Part shown: positions 60,780 to 64,000 of the stretch, one piece after another
Layout: every line of letters starts with the position of its first letter
Numbering within the stretch: position 1 is the stretch's first letter
From: Cohaesibacter intestini
GTDB lineage: Bacteria; Pseudomonadota; Alphaproteobacteria; Rhizobiales; Cohaesibacteraceae
Direction of reading: 5' to 3'
DNA length: 64,000 nucleotides
Assembly (NCBI RefSeq): GCF_003324485.1
Contig: NZ_QODK01000005.1
Location: 124,001-188,000 of the forward strand
Translations under genes and position numbers: made by a program
The notes under the pieces: generated by a model
Databases searched by the model: none
What the model saw: only the letters and a program-made list of their open reading frames with translations
What the model was told of the DNA's origin: nothing

Positions 60780-61781
60780 ATGACGAATTTGACCTCGCAA
60801 AGCAGCGCATCCGCAGAGTTCGAAGGCTGGAGCCGCACCAGGATCACCCGCCTGCTGCTCAACCAATCGACCCTGATTGCCTTCATTGTCATGCTTCTGG
60901 TAGCAATGGCCCTGACGGATCGCTTTTTCACCTACCAGAACTTTGCCAACATCATGCGCCAGTGTGTGCCGCTTGGCATCGTGTCTCTTGGCCTCTTGTT
61001 TGTCATTCTGACCGGCGGCATTGACCTGTCGGTCGGCTCGCTGATGGCCATTGTCTCGGTCGGAGTGGCCCTGTCCATTCCGCTCTACGGGCTTGTCCCG
61101 GCGCTGGCCATCGGCCTGATGATCGGCACCGTCTTTGGCGCTTTTTCCGGCATATTGGTCGCCTATTTCCGCGTTGCGCCCTTCATAGCGACATTGGCGG
61201 TGATGACCATTGCCCGCGGCGGAGCGCTGATCGTCTCCAAAGGTCAGCCGCAATTCATCAACGACTATACCTTCAACGACTTCGGTGTCAGCTCGCTGTT
61301 CGGGCTGCCCTCGACGCTCTATGTGCTGCTGGCCTGCTTCATCGTCGCCCTGTTTCTCTATGGCAAGACCGTCTTTGGCCGGCTGGTCATCTCGATCGGG
61401 TCGAACGAGATCGCCACACGCTTTGCCGGCATTCGGGTCGAACGCTACAAGTTCGGCGTCTATGTGCTATCCGGCTTTGCCTGCGCCATTGCCGGGATCA
61501 TCGCCTCGACCCGAACCGGGGTCGGCTCGCCCATTCTCGCCCTTGGCTTTGAGCTCGACGCCATCGCGGCAGTCGTGGTGGGCGGTGCCAGCCTGTCTGG
61601 TGGCCGGGGTCGGGTGCTGGACACCCTGATCGGTGCCCTGATCCTGTCGGTGATCTCCAACGTGATGAATCTGCTCAACATTCCCGGCTACAACCAGCAG
61701 GTCGTCAAGGGGGTCATCATCATTCTGGCCGTGCTGCTTGAAAGCCTCAAGCTGCGGCTTCTCTACTCCACCCGCTCATAA
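60780..61781 (+). CDS. Sugar ABC transporter permease (RbsC-like)
   Basis: A 333-residue permease with about eight to ten helices. The family motif VILTGGIDLSVGSLMA (about 74-89) and the C-terminal AVVVGGASLSGGRGRVLDTL (about 262-281) are typical. The ATG at 60780 has GGGAG ten bases upstream. A GTG at 60741 is less likely. It follows the ATPase by 49 bases and forms the channel with it. Confidence 0.95.
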   Translation: MTNLTSQSSASAEFEGWSRTRITRLLLNQSTLIAFIVMLLVAMALTDRFFTYQNFANIMRQCVPLGIVSLGLLFVILTGGIDLSVGSLMAIVSVGVALSIPLYGLVPALAIGLMIGTVFGAFSGILVAYFRVAPFIATLAVMTIARGGALIVSKGQPQFINDYTFNDFGVSSLFGLPSTLYVLLACFIVALFLYGKTVFGRLVISIGSNEIATRFAGIRVERYKFGVYVLSGFACAIAGIIASTRTGVGSPILALGFELDAIAAVVVGGASLSGGRGRVLDTLIGALILSVISNVMNLLNIPGYNQQVVKGVIIILAVLLESLKLRLLYSTRS

Positions 61782-61802
61782 CCCATTGAGGAGGGTTCGA
61801 AC

Positions 61803-63272
61803 ATGACAAAACTCAGCAACACCACGCTTGCAGCGCTACCCGAAGGCGTGAGCCGGCCAACCTATGACCGCGCAAAAGCCTCCATCGGCATCGTCCATTT
61901 CGGTGTCGGCGGCTTCCACCGCGCCCATCAGGCGATGTATCTCGACCAGCTGATGAATCGCGGCGAAGCGCTCGATTGGGGCATTTGCGGCGTCGGCGTC
62001 ATGCCCGGCGACATGCGCATCCGCGATGCGTTGAAAAGTCAGGATTGTCTCTATAGCCTGATGGTCAAGAATCCCCACGGACGCTATGAAGCCAGCGTCA
62101 TCGGCTCAATCCTCGACTTCAAATATGCCCCCGATGACCCGGAAGCCGTGATCGAATTGATGGCATCCAAAGGCGTGCGCATCGTCTCGCTGACCATCAC
62201 GGAAGGCGGCTACAATTTCCATCACGTGACCGGCAAGTTCAATCTCGACAATCCGGACGTCGTCAAGGAACTGGCCGATGGGGCCACCCCGATCACGGTC
62301 TTTGGCTATGTGACCGAGGCGCTCCGCCGCCGTCGCGAGCGGGGCATCGCCCCCTTCACCGTGTCGAGCTGCGACAATATCCAGAGCAACGGCGATGTCG
62401 CCAAAGAAATGGTCTGCGCCTTTGCCAAGGCCAAGGATGCGGAGCTCGGCGCTTGGATAGACTCCAATGTCGCCTTCCCCAGTGCCATGGTCGACCGCAT
62501 CACCCCAGTCACTGCACCCGAAGACATCACCGAGCTGGAAAAACGCTTTGGCATCGTCGATGCATGGCCCGTGGTCTGCGAGCCCTTCACCCAGTGGGTG
62601 GTGGAAGATCACTTCCCGCAAGGGCGTCCGGCCTATGAAAAGGTCGGCGTGCAAATGGTCGAAGATGTCGTCCCCTATGAGTTGATGAAGCTGCGCCTGC
62701 TCAATGCCAGCCATCAGGCCCTGACCTATTTCGGTTATCTCGCCGGGCGGCGCTATGCCCATGAAGTGGCAGGCGATCCGATTTTCGCGACTTTCCTGCT
62801 CAATTATATGGAAATCGAGGCCACCCCAACCCTGTCTCCGGTGCCGGGCATCGACCTCGATGCCTATCGCCACACGCTCATCGAGCGCTTTTCCAACCCG
62901 GAAGTCCGCGACACATTGGCGCGTCTGTGCGCCGAAAGTTCCGACCGCATTCCCAAATGGCTGCTGCCTGTGGTGCATGCCGAACTCGAAAAAGGCGGCG
63001 ATATCTCCCGTTCTGCGGCAGTCGTGGCCAGTTGGGCACGCTATGCCGAGGGCAAGGATGAGCAAGGAGCACCCATCGAAATCGTCGACCGGCTGAAGGA
63101 CGAACTGATGGAAATTGCATCCCATAACAACGACAATGCTATTGCCTTCATTGAGAACCGCGAGGTCTTTGGTGATCTGGTGGATCAGCCGCGCTTTGTC
63201 AGTGCCTATCGTCAGGCACTGGATTCGCTGCACAGTGTTGGCGCTCTGGAGACGGTTCGCCGCTTCTCCTGA
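61803..63272 (+). CDS. Mannitol dehydrogenase-family polyol dehydrogenase
   Basis: A 489-residue long-chain polyol dehydrogenase that oxidises a sugar alcohol (mannitol, arabinitol, sorbitol or similar) to a ketose with NAD. The nucleotide-binding IVHFGVGGFHRAHQAMYLD (30-48) and the catalytic Lys-Asn-His set in ELMKLRLLNASHQALTYFG are present. GAGGAGG precedes the ATG by six bases. Between a sugar importer and xylulokinase, D-arabinitol to D-xylulose (or a related polyol) is the most likely reaction. Confidence 0.93.
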   Translation: MTKLSNTTLAALPEGVSRPTYDRAKASIGIVHFGVGGFHRAHQAMYLDQLMNRGEALDWGICGVGVMPGDMRIRDALKSQDCLYSLMVKNPHGRYEASVIGSILDFKYAPDDPEAVIELMASKGVRIVSLTITEGGYNFHHVTGKFNLDNPDVVKELADGATPITVFGYVTEALRRRRERGIAPFTVSSCDNIQSNGDVAKEMVCAFAKAKDAELGAWIDSNVAFPSAMVDRITPVTAPEDITELEKRFGIVDAWPVVCEPFTQWVVEDHFPQGRPAYEKVGVQMVEDVVPYELMKLRLLNASHQALTYFGYLAGRRYAHEVAGDPIFATFLLNYMEIEATPTLSPVPGIDLDAYRHTLIERFSNPEVRDTLARLCAESSDRIPKWLLPVVHAELEKGGDISRSAAVVASWARYAEGKDEQGAPIEIVDRLKDELMEIASHNNDNAIAFIENREVFGDLVDQPRFVSAYRQALDSLHSVGALETVRRFS

Positions 63273-63350
63273 TCTTTTCCGGGTGGTGGTTTCGCGCATT
63301 TTGAGACGCAAACGACCCTCCCAAGTGTCGCTACCCGGATCCCATGTCCG

Positions 63351-63380
63351 CCACACCCGTTTGATAACAGACGGGTGTGG
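63351..63380 (+). other. Hairpin between polyol dehydrogenase and xylulokinase genes
   Basis: CCACACCCGT (63351-63360) pairs perfectly with ACGGGTGTGG (63371-63380) around ten bases. No T run follows, so processing or partial termination inside the operon is plausible. Confidence 0.55.
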
Positions 63381-63430
63381 TGGCCTATCGGCCTTTGCCA
63401 TCAGTTGGGAGGAAATGCGAGGAGGATTGC

Positions 63431-64000
63431 ATGCTATTTCTGGGAGTTGACTGCGGCACGCAGGGAACCAAAGCGCTGATCATCGATGAAGACGGTAACA
63501 CGCTCGGGCGAGGACAGGCTGCGCATGACCTGATCGAGCAGGCCAACGGGGCACGGGAACAACAGCCCCAATGGTGGATCGATGCCATGATCACCGCCGT
63601 CAGGGGCGCAATCAAGGATGCCGATATCGACGGGAGCGCAGTGACAGCCCTTGGCATTTCCGGCCAGCAGCATGGCCTTGTGGTGCTCGATGATGCGGTC
63701 CAGCCCATCCGCGCCGCCAAATTGTGGAATGACACCGAAACCGCCCCTCAGAATGAAGCACTGATTGAAGCCTTTGGCGGTCGCGCCAGCTGGACCAGAA
63801 AGCTCGGCATCGTACCGCGCACCGGTTACACCATCTCCAAGCTGCTTTGGCTGAAAGACAATGAGCCGGACAATTTCGCCAAAATCGCGTCCATCCTGCT
63901 GCCTCACGACTATCTCAATTTCTGGCTGACCGGTCGCCGTGTTGCCGAATATGGCGATGCATCGGGCACCGGTTTCTTTGATATCCGCAGCCGCAGCTGG
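63431..64000 (+). CDS. xylB: Xylulokinase-like FGGY kinase (partial, cut by window end)
   Basis: The first 190 residues of an FGGY-family kinase. LFLGVDCGTQGTKALIID (2-19) is the phosphate-binding start, and ALGISGQQHGLVVLD with ITA/LWNDTET and VPRTGYTISKLLWLK matches xylulokinases, including the early QQHG substrate segment. It would make ketose 5-phosphate from the product of the dehydrogenase upstream. GAGGAGG lies six bases before the ATG. The C-terminal ~300 residues are beyond the window. Confidence 0.9.
   Translation, partial: MLFLGVDCGTQGTKALIIDEDGNTLGRGQAAHDLIEQANGAREQQPQWWIDAMITAVRGAIKDADIDGSAVTALGISGQQHGLVVLDDAVQPIRAAKLWNDTETAPQNEALIEAFGGRASWTRKLGIVPRTGYTISKLLWLKDNEPDNFAKIASILLPHDYLNFWLTGRRVAEYGDASGTGFFDIRSRSW

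Noticed and set aside
1-64000. CRISPR arrays, insertion sequences, prophage genes, tRNA or rRNA
   Set aside because: I looked for spaced direct repeats, transposase or integrase motifs, terminal inverted repeats and tRNA-like arms and found none.

Overview
The window looks like chromosomal DNA from a free-living, metabolically versatile alphaproteobacterium. A Hyphomicrobiales member of the Cohaesibacter/Labrenzia type is my guess, from protein style and gene content only; no rRNA or other marker is present. Genes are dense, with ATGA or TAATG overlaps inside operons. I see no tRNA, rRNA, insertion sequence, prophage or CRISPR array.

Left part (1-7.9 kb): a tripartite tricarboxylate transporter (tctCBA order, minus strand, tctA cut by the window edge). 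Behind it lies a minus-strand trio resembling Salmonella PgtC-PgtB-PgtA: periplasmic binding protein, membrane histidine kinase, sigma-54-dependent response regulator. A perfect sigma-54 (-24/-12) promoter sits between them, reading into tctC. The trio therefore probably senses a periplasmic ligand and switches on the adjacent importer. An ArsR-type regulator with its own operator-like palindrome is divergent.

8-21 kb: a Na/Pi-type transporter with a PhoU-like tail; a LysR/SDR divergent pair; then a four-carbon acid-sugar region. That region has a DUF1537 kinase, DeoR regulator and class I aldolase on minus, PdxA2-like dehydrogenase on plus, and a TRAP transporter plus VOC protein under a divergent LacI-family regulator. 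It fits uptake of a threonate-like acid and conversion to dihydroxyacetone phosphate.

21-32 kb: one coherent plus-strand unit: TIM-barrel isomerase, a second tctC-B-A transporter, a second TIM-barrel enzyme, a fused DhaK-DhaL kinase, an aldose-1-epimerase-like protein and two overlapping LysR genes. This pairing of a carboxylate-type importer with sugar/ketose enzymes suggests an uncommon branched or short sugar-acid pathway.

32-45 kb: small redox and stress genes (wrbA, DsbA-like, EamA, DUF4386, SDR, CMD-family, F420/NADP reductase-like, cupin, RibD-like) with two LysR regulators, a cyclophilin-like secreted protein and a large GGDEF-EAL protein.

45-56 kb: an RND efflux pair (minus), then on plus a c-type cytochrome, a DUF2946-like protein, two Tat-exported NosL-like proteins, a small anchored protein, an FtsX-type ABC permease, its ATPase, and a polytopic protein with CC and HHHCPFC motifs. 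The last block is my best candidate for an undescribed metal (probably copper) handling system.

56-64 kb: two dehydrogenases, then a ribose-type sugar ABC transporter, a mannitol-dehydrogenase-family polyol dehydrogenase and a xylulokinase cut by the right edge, consistent with pentitol use (polyol to ketose to ketose 5-phosphate). Overall, four carbon-uptake systems of three transporter classes, each with its own catabolic genes or sensor, lie within 64 kb.
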